Assembly: GCF_002288005.1 (NCBI RefSeq)
Contig: NZ_CP016771.1
Span: forward strand, 806,001-870,000
Direction: 5' to 3'
Length of the DNA: 64,000 nt
Source of the DNA: Candidatus Nanopelagicus hibericus
GTDB taxonomy: Bacteria; Actinomycetota; Actinomycetes; Nanopelagicales; Nanopelagicaceae
Below the pieces are notes generated by a model. That model made no database searches. It saw only the letters and a program-made list of their open reading frames with translations, and was not told the origin of the DNA. Positions 9,092 to 16,929 of the stretch are shown here, piece by piece (the stretch's first letter is position 1; each line of letters opens with the position of its first letter). The position numbers and the translations under genes are program-made.

Positions 9092-9811
9092 TTATGGGGC
9101 TATGCGGCCAGATTTTTCAAATGCTCCGTAGGTAATCGGCATTAATTTGGCAAAATGTGCTTCCATTTTCTCTGCAACCATCTCAATCTCTCGTTGTGGA
9201 TAGGAAGGAAAATGTGAACCTTCTCTAGCTGTCCTAAGTGAAAGAAAATTCATCAGCGCTCTGGCATTCATAGTTACATACATAGATGAGTACAAAGTAA
9301 CGGGTAGCACTGCTCTGGCAACCTCGCGAGCAACTCCTGCGGTCAGCATTTTTTGGTAATTTGCATAAGCCAATTTGCAAGTTTCTTTGATTGCAGCAAC
9401 AGTAATCTCATACTGCTCTGGTGTGCCTTCAACAAAAGTATATGAACCAGCTTTTCCGATTTGCACTAATTTACGATCCTTACTCGGTATGTAAAAAACT
9501 GGCTTCAACTCTCGATAGCGACCACTCTCTTCATTGTAGGAAGCGATGCGATGGCGCATGAACTCTCTAAATACAAAGATTGGCGCAGAAATAAAAAATG
9601 TCATTGAGGTGTGCTCAAATGGAGAACCATGTCGTTCCCTAGCTAAATAATTTATAAGTCCCTCAGATTTTGATGCATCAACGCCAACATCTTCTAAGGA
9701 TTTATCACCTGCAGTTGAAACTCTGGCTGCCCAAATTACATCTGCATCACTTGCACTGGATTTAACCAGCTCAACCGACATATCCTCTCTAAATACGATC
9801 TCATCACTCAT
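9092..9811 (-). CDS. thyX: Flavin-dependent thymidylate synthase ThyX
   Basis: A 239-residue FAD-dependent enzyme that methylates dUMP to dTMP using methylenetetrahydrofolate and NADPH. The diagnostic ThyX motif RHR-x2-S-x-N-E-x-S-x-R is present as RHRIASYNEESGR at residues 86-98, with SPFEHTSMTF upstream and RAVLPVTLYSSMYVTMNARALMN-type sequence later. Placement between dapB and dapA is common in actinobacteria. A TAGGGT hexamer lies seven bases before the ATG. The gene is divergent from azlC across 52 bases. Confidence 0.96.
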   Translation of the reverse strand: MSDEIVFREDMSVELVKSSASDADVIWAARVSTAGDKSLEDVGVDASKSEGLINYLARERHGSPFEHTSMTFFISAPIFVFREFMRHRIASYNEESGRYRELKPVFYIPSKDRKLVQIGKAGSYTFVEGTPEQYEITVAAIKETCKLAYANYQKMLTAGVAREVARAVLPVTLYSSMYVTMNARALMNFLSLRTAREGSHFPSYPQREIEMVAEKMEAHFAKLMPITYGAFEKSGRIAP

Positions 9812-9818
9812 GGTTGCG

Positions 9819-9824
9819 ACCCTA
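9819..9824 (-). promoter_or_regulatory. Candidate -10 hexamer for thyX
   Basis: Minus-strand TAGGGT seven bases before the thyX ATG. One base off the six-base spacing seen at other genes here; no Shine-Dalgarno is visible. Confidence 0.4.
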
Positions 9825-9851
9825 TCTTTGGTAATTGGTGATTGGCTGGAT

Positions 9852-9857
9852 TAAAGT
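9852..9857 (+). promoter_or_regulatory. Candidate leaderless -10 hexamer for azlC
   Basis: TAAAGT, six bases (GTCGGC), then GTG at 9864. This supports the GTG as both transcription and translation start of azlC. Confidence 0.5.
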
Positions 9858-9863
9858 GTCGGC

Positions 9864-10526
9864 GTGTCAATTAATCCGAAGACAAATCCTATAGACCGAA
9901 CCGCCCTGAGTGTTGCTTTTACCGTAGGTCTTTACGGCGCCGCTTTCGGAGCTGCTGGTGTGACCGCCGGTTTTTCAATCCTGCAAACCTGTCTACTTTC
10001 AATCCTGCTTTTCTCCGGTGCATCGCAATTTGCCGTGGTGGGAATTATGGGTGCAGGTGGAGCAGCAATAAGCGCAATTGCTACCGCAACTTTGCTTGGA
10101 TTTAGAAACGCACTTTATGGTTTACAAATGGCGCCAGTCCTAAAAGTTTCTGGCATCAAAAGAATTCTTGCGGCACAAATCACAATTGATGAGTCAACCG
10201 CAGTGGCAACTTTGCAAGAAAATGACTCAGATCGACGGCGAGGTTTTTACATCACCGGTGTGGGAGTTTATGTTTTTTGGAATTTATTTACCTTCCTTGG
10301 TGCATTAGGAGCCAGCGCAATTGGTGACCCAGCTGTTTGGGGATTAGATGCTGCAGTTCCAGCTGCGTTTTGTGGATTGATTTGGCCAAGACTTAAAAAT
10401 AAAACTCATTTTATTGTTTCAGCTGCTGCGATTGCATGGGCTTTGGCCTTGACGCCAATTTCACCAGCAGGTGTACCTATAATTACCACCGTAATATTGG
10501 CGGTAATTTTTGGGCTAAAAAGATGA
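9864..10526 (+). CDS. azlC: AzlC-family branched-chain amino-acid exporter, large subunit
   Basis: A 220-residue polytopic membrane protein of the AzlC family, the large subunit of BrnFE/AzlCD-type exporters for isoleucine, leucine, valine and methionine. Visible family sequence includes a glycine-rich first helix (GLYGAAFGAAGVTAGFS), LLFSGASQFAVVGIMGAGG near residue 48, and FRNALYGLQMAP near residue 82. The start is GTG. The stop overlaps the next gene, azlD, in an ATGA. It is one of few plus-strand genes in this stretch and may balance the large branched-chain biosynthesis operon at 46-56 kb; that link is an inference. Confidence 0.85.
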   Translation: MSINPKTNPIDRTALSVAFTVGLYGAAFGAAGVTAGFSILQTCLLSILLFSGASQFAVVGIMGAGGAAISAIATATLLGFRNALYGLQMAPVLKVSGIKRILAAQITIDESTAVATLQENDSDRRRGFYITGVGVYVFWNLFTFLGALGASAIGDPAVWGLDAAVPAAFCGLIWPRLKNKTHFIVSAAAIAWALALTPISPAGVPIITTVILAVIFGLKR

Positions 10527-10831
10527 GCGCCATTTGGATTGCAGTAATTGGAGCAAGCATCACTGCATTTTTAAATAAATATATTGGCCACAGCGTGCCA
10601 GAGCGGTGGTTAAATAAGCCAAGAATTATAAAAATTAATGCCTTAGTTCCCATAGTCTTACTTAGCGCATTGGTAGCAGTGCAGACATTCGCCACTAAAA
10701 AAGAGCTTGTTATTGATCAGCGGGCAGCGGGTGTGGCAGTAGCTTTAATTGCTTTAAGGTTTAAGGCTTCATTTCCAGTTGTGGTGATATCTGCAGCAAT
10801 AACCTCTGCTGCAATTTATAACTGGTTTTAA
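10523..10831 (+). CDS. azlD: AzlD-family branched-chain amino-acid exporter, small subunit
   Basis: A 102-residue protein with four hydrophobic segments (SAIWIAVIGASITAFLN, INALVPIVLLSALVAVQTF, AAGVAVALIALRF, FPVVVISAAITSAAIYN), matching AzlD, the small partner of AzlC. The ATG at 10523 overlaps the azlC stop (ATGA); a longer reading frame extends further upstream but lies inside azlC and is not needed. The stop overlaps the convergent glutaredoxin-like gene by four bases. Confidence 0.82.
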   Translation: MSAIWIAVIGASITAFLNKYIGHSVPERWLNKPRIIKINALVPIVLLSALVAVQTFATKKELVIDQRAAGVAVALIALRFKASFPVVVISAAITSAAIYNWF

Positions 10832-11079
10832 AGAACTTTTAGCGCCTCTAGTTTGTCTTTCAAAGCGGCATCAGATGGCTCAGTAAGGTGTGTGCCATCA
10901 GAAAAAAGTATCACTGGAATTGAACGCATTCCGCCATTTATTTGAATAACTTTATCTGAAGCAGATGCATCTGCTTCGACATCAATATAGTTATATTTGA
11001 CATTATTTGCATCTAAAAATCTCTTTGATCTTCGGCAATCTCCGCACCATTCAGCGCCATACATTGTTATTTCACTCAT
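10828..11079 (-). CDS. Mycoredoxin/glutaredoxin-like protein
   Basis: An 83-residue thioredoxin-fold protein with a CxxC active site, AEWCGDCRRSKRFL (cysteines at about 12 and 15), then NNVKYNYIDVE and the cis-proline stretch RSIPVILFSDG. This pattern matches mycoredoxin-1-like proteins that reduce mycothiol mixed disulfides in actinobacteria. A role with mycothiol is inferred; no mycothiol gene is in the window. It overlaps dapB upstream by four bases (ATGA) and the convergent azlD stop by four. Confidence 0.78.
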   Translation of the reverse strand: MSEITMYGAEWCGDCRRSKRFLDANNVKYNYIDVEADASASDKVIQINGGMRSIPVILFSDGTHLTEPSDAALKDKLEALKVL

Positions 11080-11822
11080 TTCATATCCTCCATGTAATTC
11101 TCAAGACCAACTGTTAGTCCTGGATATTTTGCGACATTCCTAATTCCAATTAAAACTCCTGGCATAAATCCTGCGCGATTAATTGAATCGTGCCTAATGG
11201 TAAGCGTCTCACCGGCATCTCCAAAAATAACCTCTTGGTGAGCGACATAACCATGAGATCTGACTGAGTGAACTGGAACATCACCAACCTTTGTTCCCCT
11301 GGCACCCGATAACTCACTCTTCGTAGCATCAGGCATCGCACCCTTCTTGCTTTGCTTACGGGCATCGGTAATCATCTGTGCTGTTCTAATTGCAGTGCCA
11401 GATGGTGCGTCCACTTTATTTGCATGATGTAACTCAATTATTTCGGCGCTTTCAAAGTACTTTGCCGCGGTCTGTGAGAATTGCATCATCAAAACTGCGC
11501 CCAACCCAAAATTTGGTGCAATTAAAGCCCCAACCTTTGGATGCTTGCTTAACAAATCTTTCAGATTAGAAAGCTTGGCATCATTAAATCCAGTAGTTCC
11601 AACCACTACATGAATTCCATTACTAATCGCAAACTCTAGGTTTTTCATCACCGCATCTGGAGTTGTAAAATCAACCATAACCTCGGTGCCAGATTTAGTT
11701 AATTGCTCTAAAGGATCACCTATATCAAGGGATGCAGTAAGTGTTAAGTCAGATGCAGAATTGATTGCAGCAACAGATTCCATTCCCATTCTGCCCTTTG
11801 CACCAAGTACTGCCACTTTCAT
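11076..11822 (-). CDS. dapB: 4-hydroxy-tetrahydrodipicolinate reductase
   Basis: Reduces the DapA product with NAD(P)H in diaminopimelate/lysine synthesis. At 248 residues it is typical of actinobacterial DapB. The nucleotide-binding start is VAVLGAKGRMG (residues 3-13), then VMVDFTTPDAV, GTTGFN, and the catalytic/substrate region EIIELHHANKVDAPSGTAI near residue 130. A weak GAAAGG precedes the ATG by eight bases. A long inverted repeat stands about 35 bases upstream. Confidence 0.95.
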   Translation of the reverse strand: MKVAVLGAKGRMGMESVAAINSASDLTLTASLDIGDPLEQLTKSGTEVMVDFTTPDAVMKNLEFAISNGIHVVVGTTGFNDAKLSNLKDLLSKHPKVGALIAPNFGLGAVLMMQFSQTAAKYFESAEIIELHHANKVDAPSGTAIRTAQMITDARKQSKKGAMPDATKSELSGARGTKVGDVPVHSVRSHGYVAHQEVIFGDAGETLTIRHDSINRAGFMPGVLIGIRNVAKYPGLTVGLENYMEDMK

Positions 11823-11856
11823 TAGCTAAGCCTTTCAAAAGTTCTCATTGACCGTA

Positions 11857-11888
11857 ATTATCTCACTACCGTAAGGGTAGGAGATAAT
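11857..11888 (-). promoter_or_regulatory. 13-bp-arm inverted repeat upstream of dapB
   Basis: ATTATCTC, one unpaired A, CTACC, loop GTAAG, then GGTAG and GAGATAAT. The arms match at 13 of 13 pairs apart from the single bulge. It sits between the pnp terminator and dapB, 35 bases before the dapB start. On the minus strand the outer arm ends in GATAAT, which resembles a -10 element. It could be an operator, a leader hairpin, or both. No poly-T follows on either strand, so it is not a simple terminator. Confidence 0.55.
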
Positions 11889-11944
11889 GAGTGCGTTTGG
11901 CAGGTAATTTAAGTAGTTTGACCAATCTTCTAAAGCACAAAGAT

Positions 11945-11981
11945 AAAAAACTCCCGCAGCTTAAGGGTATTAAGCGCGGGA
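11945..11981 (-). terminator. Intrinsic terminator behind pnp
   Basis: On the minus strand a stem of TCCCGC plus GCTTAA/TTAAGC with one bulged base and a five-base loop is followed at once by six Ts. It begins about 20 bases after the pnp stop and closes the rpsO–pnp (and wider) transcript. Confidence 0.92.
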
Positions 11982-12002
11982 ATGATTAGATTTTGATTAA
12001 AT

Positions 12003-14198
12003 CTAGGCTTTTGCCTCATCTGGAAGATTTGCCGGAACTAATGAGTACTTACCCTTAGGGTCAATCTCATTAATTACTACCTCTATCTTATCTCCCACTT
12101 TCATAACATCTTCAAGGTTTTCAATGCGCTTGCCACCATGCATCTTGCGAATTTGCGAGATGTGTAGCAAACCATCTTTACCAGGAGCAAGGTTTACGAA
12201 GGCACCAAATGCTGCAAGCTTTACAACTGATCCATTGAACTTGTCGCCAACGGAGAGTTGTACTGGATTTGCAATCGCATTAATTTGTGCTTTCGCAGCC
12301 TCTGCTGCTGAACCTTCAACTGCTCCGATATAGATAGTTCCATCATCTTCAATGGTTATATCTGCGCCAGTCTCATCTTGAATTTGGTTAATCATCTTGC
12401 CCTTAGGCCCGATAACAGCGCCAATCATGTCTACCGGCACCTTGATTGAAATAATTCGTGGTGCAAGTAATGACATTTCATCAGGTGAGGAGATTGCTTG
12501 ATTCATTACATCAAGAATGGCAAGCCGTGCTTCTTTTGCTTGCAGCAATGCTGCTGAAAGTACTGAAGCTGGAATTCCATCTAGTTTGGTGTCTAATTGA
12601 AGTGCGGTAACAAACTCTTTTGTGCCCGCAACTTTAAAGTCCATATCACCAAAAGCATCCTCTGCGCCCAAAATATCGGTCAATGCTACATACTCAGTTT
12701 TTCCATCAAGATCATCTGAGATAAGTCCCATAGCAATACCAGCAACAGCTGCCTTAAGTGGCACACCTGCATTTAGTAGTGACATGGTGGAGGCACAAAC
12801 TGATCCCATGGATGTTGATCCATTTGATCCAAGGGCCTCTGAAACTTGGCGAATCGCATATGGAAACTCTTCGCGAGTTGGTAGAACTGGAACTAGAGCG
12901 CGCTCTGCGAGTGCACCATGCCCAATTTCTCGTCGCTTAGGAGATCCAACTCTGCCAGTCTCACCAACAGAATATGGTGGGAAGTTGTAATTGTGCATAT
13001 AACGCTTGTGATCTTCAGGTGAGAGCGTGTCTAGTTGCTGCTCCATCTTAAGCATATTCAAGGTAGTAACACCCAGAATCTGAGTCTCACCTCTTTCAAA
13101 TATTGCTGAACCGTGGACACGAGGAATTACCTCAACCTCGGCAGTTAATGCTCGGATATCACGCAATCCCCGACCATCAATACGGATTTTGTCCCGCAAC
13201 ACTCGCTGGCGTACTAATTTCTTAGTAACAGATCTAAGTGCTGCTGAAATCTCCTTGGTGCGCTCTGGAAAATCAGCGGTAATTTTCTCGGCCACACTCT
13301 TATTGATCTCATCTAGCTTGGTCTCACGATCTTGCTTACCTGCAATGGTTAATGCTTTTGCGAGATCATCCTTGGCAGCTTTTTCAACAACTGCATAGAT
13401 ATCCTCTTGGTAATCAAGAAACACTGGAAACTCTCCAGTTGGCTTTGCCGCTAATTTTGCCAATGCAAGTTGTGCCTCACATAGCGTGCGAATAAATGGC
13501 TTTGCTGCCTCAAGTCCCTGACCAACAATCTCTTCAGTTGGCACAGTTGCACCACCCTTGATTAGATCAATTGTTTTAGATGTTGCCTCAGCCTCAACCA
13601 TCATGATGGCGACATCACCATCAGAGATTCGGCCAGCAACTACCATGTCAAAGACTGCTTTTTCTAAATCAGAGTGATTTGGGAATGCAACCCATTGACC
13701 TTCGATAAGTGCAACACGCACACCACCAATTGGTCCTGAGAATGGCAAGCCAGCTAATTGTGTTGACATTGATGCAGCGTTAATTGCAATCACGTCATAC
13801 ATATGATCTGGGTTTAATGCCATAACAGTTACTACGATTTGAATCTCATTGCGCAATCCCTTAACAAAGGATGGGCGTAATGGGCGATCAATTAATCGGC
13901 AGGTAAGGATTGCATCCTCGGAAGGACGACCCTCTCTGCGGAAAAATGATCCTGGAATTTTTCCAGCAGCATACATTCGCTCTTCCACATCTACTGTCAA
14001 TGGGAAGAAATCAAATTGATCCTTCGGATTTTTTGATGCAGTAGTTGCAGATAGCAACATGCTGTCATCATCTAAGTAAACAACGGCGGTGCCCGCTGCT
14101 TGTCTGGCTAATCGGCCAGTTTCAAAGCGGATCTCCCGCTTTCCGAATTTACCGTTGTCTATTTTGGCAACGGCTGATTGCACATCTTGACCCTCCAT
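12003..14198 (-). CDS. pnp: Polyribonucleotide nucleotidyltransferase (PNPase)
   Basis: A 731-residue 3'-to-5' phosphorolytic exoribonuclease. Two RNase PH domains are visible. The first starts at [22 protein letters not shown] with [29 protein letters not shown]. The second contains [17 protein letters not shown] and the DFKVAGT catalytic region. A KH domain ([20 protein letters not shown]) and an S1 domain ([17 protein letters not shown]) end the protein. GGAG seven bases before the ATG serves as ribosome-binding site. It lies 132 bases behind rpsO with a strong hairpin in the spacer, as in many bacteria, and is followed by an intrinsic terminator. Confidence 0.97.
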   Translation of the reverse strand: MEGQDVQSAVAKIDNGKFGKREIRFETGRLARQAAGTAVVYLDDDSMLLSATTASKNPKDQFDFFPLTVDVEERMYAAGKIPGSFFRREGRPSEDAILTCRLIDRPLRPSFVKGLRNEIQIVVTVMALNPDHMYDVIAINAASMSTQLAGLPFSGPIGGVRVALIEGQWVAFPNHSDLEKAVFDMVVAGRISDGDVAIMMVEAEATSKTIDLIKGGATVPTEEIVGQGLEAAKPFIRTLCEAQLALAKLAAKPTGEFPVFLDYQEDIYAVVEKAAKDDLAKALTIAGKQDRETKLDEINKSVAEKITADFPERTKEISAALRSVTKKLVRQRVLRDKIRIDGRGLRDIRALTAEVEVIPRVHGSAIFERGETQILGVTTLNMLKMEQQLDTLSPEDHKRYMHNYNFPPYSVGETGRVGSPKRREIGHGALAERALVPVLPTREEFPYAIRQVSEALGSNGSTSMGSVCASTMSLLNAGVPLKAAVAGIAMGLISDDLDGKTEYVALTDILGAEDAFGDMDFKVAGTKEFVTALQLDTKLDGIPASVLSAALLQAKEARLAILDVMNQAISSPDEMSLLAPRIISIKVPVDMIGAVIGPKGKMINQIQDETGADITIEDDGTIYIGAVEGSAAEAAKAQINAIANPVQLSVGDKFNGSVVKLAAFGAFVNLAPGKDGLLHISQIRKMHGGKRIENLEDVMKVGDKIEVVINEIDPKGKYSLVPANLPDEAKA

Positions 14199-14241
14199 GG
14201 GTCATCTCCATTTCTCAACACTTTATATCTAGAGAATGGAT

Positions 14242-14279
14242 CTTCGATCGAAGTTGCCGGAAAATCATTTTTCGGCAAC
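14242..14279 (-). promoter_or_regulatory. rpsO–pnp intercistronic hairpin and palindrome
   Basis: A stem of 12 pairs (GTTGCCGGAAAA against TTTTTCGGCAAC, one G-T pair, three-base loop) occupies 14253-14279. Overlapping its base is a perfect 12-base palindrome CTTCGATCGAAG at 14242-14253. No T-run follows, so it is a processing or autoregulatory structure rather than a terminator. In E. coli an RNase III hairpin in the equivalent place mediates PNPase autoregulation; the same role here is inferred from position. Confidence 0.5.
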
Positions 14280-14330
14280 CACTACCGAGGACCAAAACTC
14301 TTAGTGATAAAGTTTTTTGCTGATTGTTAT

Positions 14331-14600
14331 TTAACGGCGAAGATCGAGCTTTTCGATAATCGCTCTATAGCGCTCAATATCTGTCTTGGCGAGGTACTGC
14401 AAAATCCGACGACGCTTACCAACCATCAATAACAAACCTCTACGGTTGTGATGATCATTTTTGTTTGTCTGCAAATGCTCAGTTATCTCATCAATACGTT
14501 TTGATAAAAGTGCTACCTGTGCCTCTGGGCTACCTGTGTCAGTATCAGATGAGCCATACTTTTTTACTATTTCCTTAGTTACCTCTGGCGTTAATGCCAT
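14331..14600 (-). CDS. rpsO: 30S ribosomal protein S15
   Basis: An 89-residue S15 of normal length, starting [12 protein letters not shown]. Family signatures are [41 protein letters not shown] and [22 protein letters not shown]. It binds 16S rRNA at the central domain junction. AAGGAG lies eight bases before the ATG. A short imperfect hairpin at 14631-14651 in the 5' leader (CCTTCGTG/CACCGAGG with one mismatch, loop AATTA) could be an S15 autoregulatory site; that is speculative. Confidence 0.97.
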   Translation of the reverse strand: MALTPEVTKEIVKKYGSSDTDTGSPEAQVALLSKRIDEITEHLQTNKNDHHNRRGLLLMVGKRRRILQYLAKTDIERYRAIIEKLDLRR

Positions 14601-14725
14601 TTGTATTACTCCTTCTGTCTGTCACGATGGCCTCGGTGTAATTCACGAAGGCGCACTTTCTCGCTTTAGTGGGTAAAGATTACCAGCGCAGGTGTGGATA
14701 ATTAAAATCGAGTGAAAAACAGGCG

Positions 14726-15601
14726 TTATTTACGGGTTAATTCCCGTGCTTGATCACAATCTTTTTTCATTTGTGCAAGTAATGATGCTAGATCATCAAA
14801 TTTTAAAGTATCTCGCAGGCGATATCCAAACTCGATCATCCCCACTTGATCGTATAACTCCAATCCAACTTGATCAATTGCATACGCCTCAACCTGCCGA
14901 CCTCTTACACCAGGAAATGTTGGATTAGTTCCAATTGAAATTGCTGCTGGCCATTTGCTATCTCCCACACTTAACCAACCAGCGTAGACACCATCTGCTG
15001 GAATTGTGGCAAGAGGTGCCAAGCCAATATTTGCAGTTGGATAACCAATCTCTCTGCCACGCTTTTCGCCATGAATAACTGGCCCAACCAAATAAAAGCT
15101 TCTAGTCAATAACTCATTTGCGCGTTCAATCTCACCATCGATAACTAAATTTCTAATTCGTGAGGATGAAATTGAAGAACCCCGATCCTCCTGTAATTTA
15201 ACAATCGATACCCCAAAACCATACTTAGGGCCTACCTCAGACAAGTATTTTGGAGTTCCCTCCCCTTTGTATCCAAAGTTAAAATTTTCACCAATTACTA
15301 CATGTTCGGCTGCAAATCTTCCCACCAAGATATCTTCGATAAATTGATCGGGGGTAAGTTGCGAAAATTCCTTTGTAAAACTAATCACCTCAACATTTTT
15401 TGCCCCCGCCTGCTTTAAAAATTTAATTCGATCAGCAAGTGGTAATAGTTGAGTTGGTGTGCGTTCTGGTGCAAATACTGAGGTTGGATGTGGATCAAAG
15501 GTAATAACAGTTACTTCACCTTGATGTTTTGCAGTAGAGATTATTTGCTGATGCCCAGCATGCACACCATCAAATATGCCAATTGCAACCACTTTCTTCA
15601 T
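14726..15601 (-). CDS. ribF: Bifunctional riboflavin kinase/FAD synthetase
   Basis: A 291-residue enzyme that phosphorylates riboflavin to FMN and adenylates FMN to FAD. The N-terminal adenylyltransferase domain shows GIFDGVHAGHQQII near residue 7, FDPHPTSVF, and SSSRIRNLVIDGEIERA near residue 142. The C-terminal kinase domain carries GREIGYPTANIG, DGVYAGWL and FEY-like ending sequence. Upstream, AATAAT lies six bases before the ATG, close to the leaderless pattern seen elsewhere, and no Shine-Dalgarno is present. It follows truB by 22 bases. Confidence 0.96.
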   Translation of the reverse strand: MKKVVAIGIFDGVHAGHQQIISTAKHQGEVTVITFDPHPTSVFAPERTPTQLLPLADRIKFLKQAGAKNVEVISFTKEFSQLTPDQFIEDILVGRFAAEHVVIGENFNFGYKGEGTPKYLSEVGPKYGFGVSIVKLQEDRGSSISSSRIRNLVIDGEIERANELLTRSFYLVGPVIHGEKRGREIGYPTANIGLAPLATIPADGVYAGWLSVGDSKWPAAISIGTNPTFPGVRGRQVEAYAIDQVGLELYDQVGMIEFGYRLRDTLKFDDLASLLAQMKKDCDQARELTRK

Positions 15602-15623
15602 TTGCTTATTATTTCACAAATCA

Positions 15624-16502
15624 TCATTGTTCCGCTCCCTTGACCACAATCGGGGCTGCAACCATCTGTGCTCCCTGCAATTTATTTTCTAACAATGCAA
15701 TGAAATTATCTTGATTATCAAGTGCTGCTACTGGTCCAGATTGTGAGTTTTGCTCGATTGTCCTGCCAAATGAAATTTCACGAGCTTGGGCCAGATCAAC
15801 TTTTCGGATCGGAAATATTTTCTCAACCAGTGTAGAGATGGGAATTAACTCTGCTTTTGTGATTGCGCTACATTGATCTAAAGTAAATGGTGCCACTAAT
15901 GTGCGGCGAAGCGCGGTTAAATGTCCACCAACTTTTAGTATCTCCCCTAAATCTCGAGCGATTGCACGGATATAGGTGCCAGCAGAGCAAATAACTTCGA
16001 TATCTATCTCAATTGCTGTTTTAAGATTTCGAATTTCACTTAAGTTTATCTCATAAATTGTTATATCCCGCGCAGGGATATCAACACTCTCACCCGCTCT
16101 TACTCTGGCGTGCGCAGATTTGCCATCAATTTTTATTGCCGAAACTGAACTTGGCCGCTGCTTTATCTGACCAACGAATTTGGCGATCTGAGCATATATT
16201 TGCGCCTCACTAATCTTTGATAAATCTTCAACTTCAGCGGTAGCTATCAGATCACCATCTTTATCATCAGTATGAGTTGATTTACCAAGAGATATTGTTG
16301 CTTCATAAGCTTTTTTGCCATCAGTGATGTAGGTAAGTAATCGGGTTGCGATCCCAACACCTAAAACTAGGACCCCAGTGGCCATCGGATCTAAGGTGCC
16401 AGCATGGCCTACTTTTTTTGTATCAAGCTTTTTTCTCGCCATCGCCACCACATCATGGCTGGTTACTCCACCGGCTTTATCAATTAATAAAAAGCCATCC
16501 AT
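15624..16502 (-). CDS. truB: tRNA pseudouridine(55) synthase TruB
   Basis: A 292-residue enzyme that converts U55 in the tRNA T-loop to pseudouridine. The catalytic motif KKVGHAGTLDPMATGVL is at about residues 30-46 with the nucleophilic Asp; GFLLIDKAGGVTSHDVV opens the protein, and CSAGTYIRAIARDLGE is the later family motif. AAAAGGTG five bases before the ATG is a fair ribosome-binding site. It sits between rbfA and ribF as in other actinobacteria. Confidence 0.96.
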   Translation of the reverse strand: MDGFLLIDKAGGVTSHDVVAMARKKLDTKKVGHAGTLDPMATGVLVLGVGIATRLLTYITDGKKAYEATISLGKSTHTDDKDGDLIATAEVEDLSKISEAQIYAQIAKFVGQIKQRPSSVSAIKIDGKSAHARVRAGESVDIPARDITIYEINLSEIRNLKTAIEIDIEVICSAGTYIRAIARDLGEILKVGGHLTALRRTLVAPFTLDQCSAITKAELIPISTLVEKIFPIRKVDLAQAREISFGRTIEQNSQSGPVAALDNQDNFIALLENKLQGAQMVAAPIVVKGAEQ

Positions 16503-16513
16503 TAATTCACCTT

Positions 16514-16927
16514 TTAATTATGTTTTTTATATGGATCTTCAGCAACAGGTTTAGAGCCTGCTCTTAATTTCTCAAGCTCTGCATCTGATTTATGCATCTG
16601 TTCAATCAAATCATTCATTGCAGAGGCAGAATCAGCCATGCCATCTAAATAGAACTCCAAAGATGGAGTAACTCGAAGACCTAAAGATCTACCAACCTCT
16701 GATCTAAGCATTCCCTTTGCACTACTTAAGGCAGCAGCTGATGCTTCATGGGCAGCGGTATCACCTAATACAGTATAGAAAATTGAAGCTTGTTGTAGAT
16801 CACCTGTAACTCTGACATCTGTAACAGTGACAAAACCTAACCTGGGATCTTTTACTCTCGATTCCAGCGCGTTAGCAATTATCTCTTTAATCCGATCTGC
16901 AACCTGTAATGGACGCTTACTTGGCAT
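16514..16927 (-). CDS. rbfA: Ribosome-binding factor A
   Basis: A 137-residue 30S maturation factor with a KH-like fold. Typical sequence: VADRIKEIIANALESRVKDPRLGFVTVTDVRVTGDLQ region in the first 50 residues, and MLRSEVGRSLGLRVTPSLEFYLD in the middle. The C-terminal tail beyond residue 115 is charged and less conserved. Its ATG is two bases after the infB stop, so translation is probably coupled. Confidence 0.93.
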   Translation of the reverse strand: MPSKRPLQVADRIKEIIANALESRVKDPRLGFVTVTDVRVTGDLQQASIFYTVLGDTAAHEASAAALSSAKGMLRSEVGRSLGLRVTPSLEFYLDGMADSASAMNDLIEQMHKSDAELEKLRAGSKPVAEDPYKKHN

Positions 16928-16929
16928 TA

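Noticed and set aside
12622-12990. 122-codon plus-strand ORF over pnp
   Set aside because: Antisense shadow of a conserved catalytic domain.
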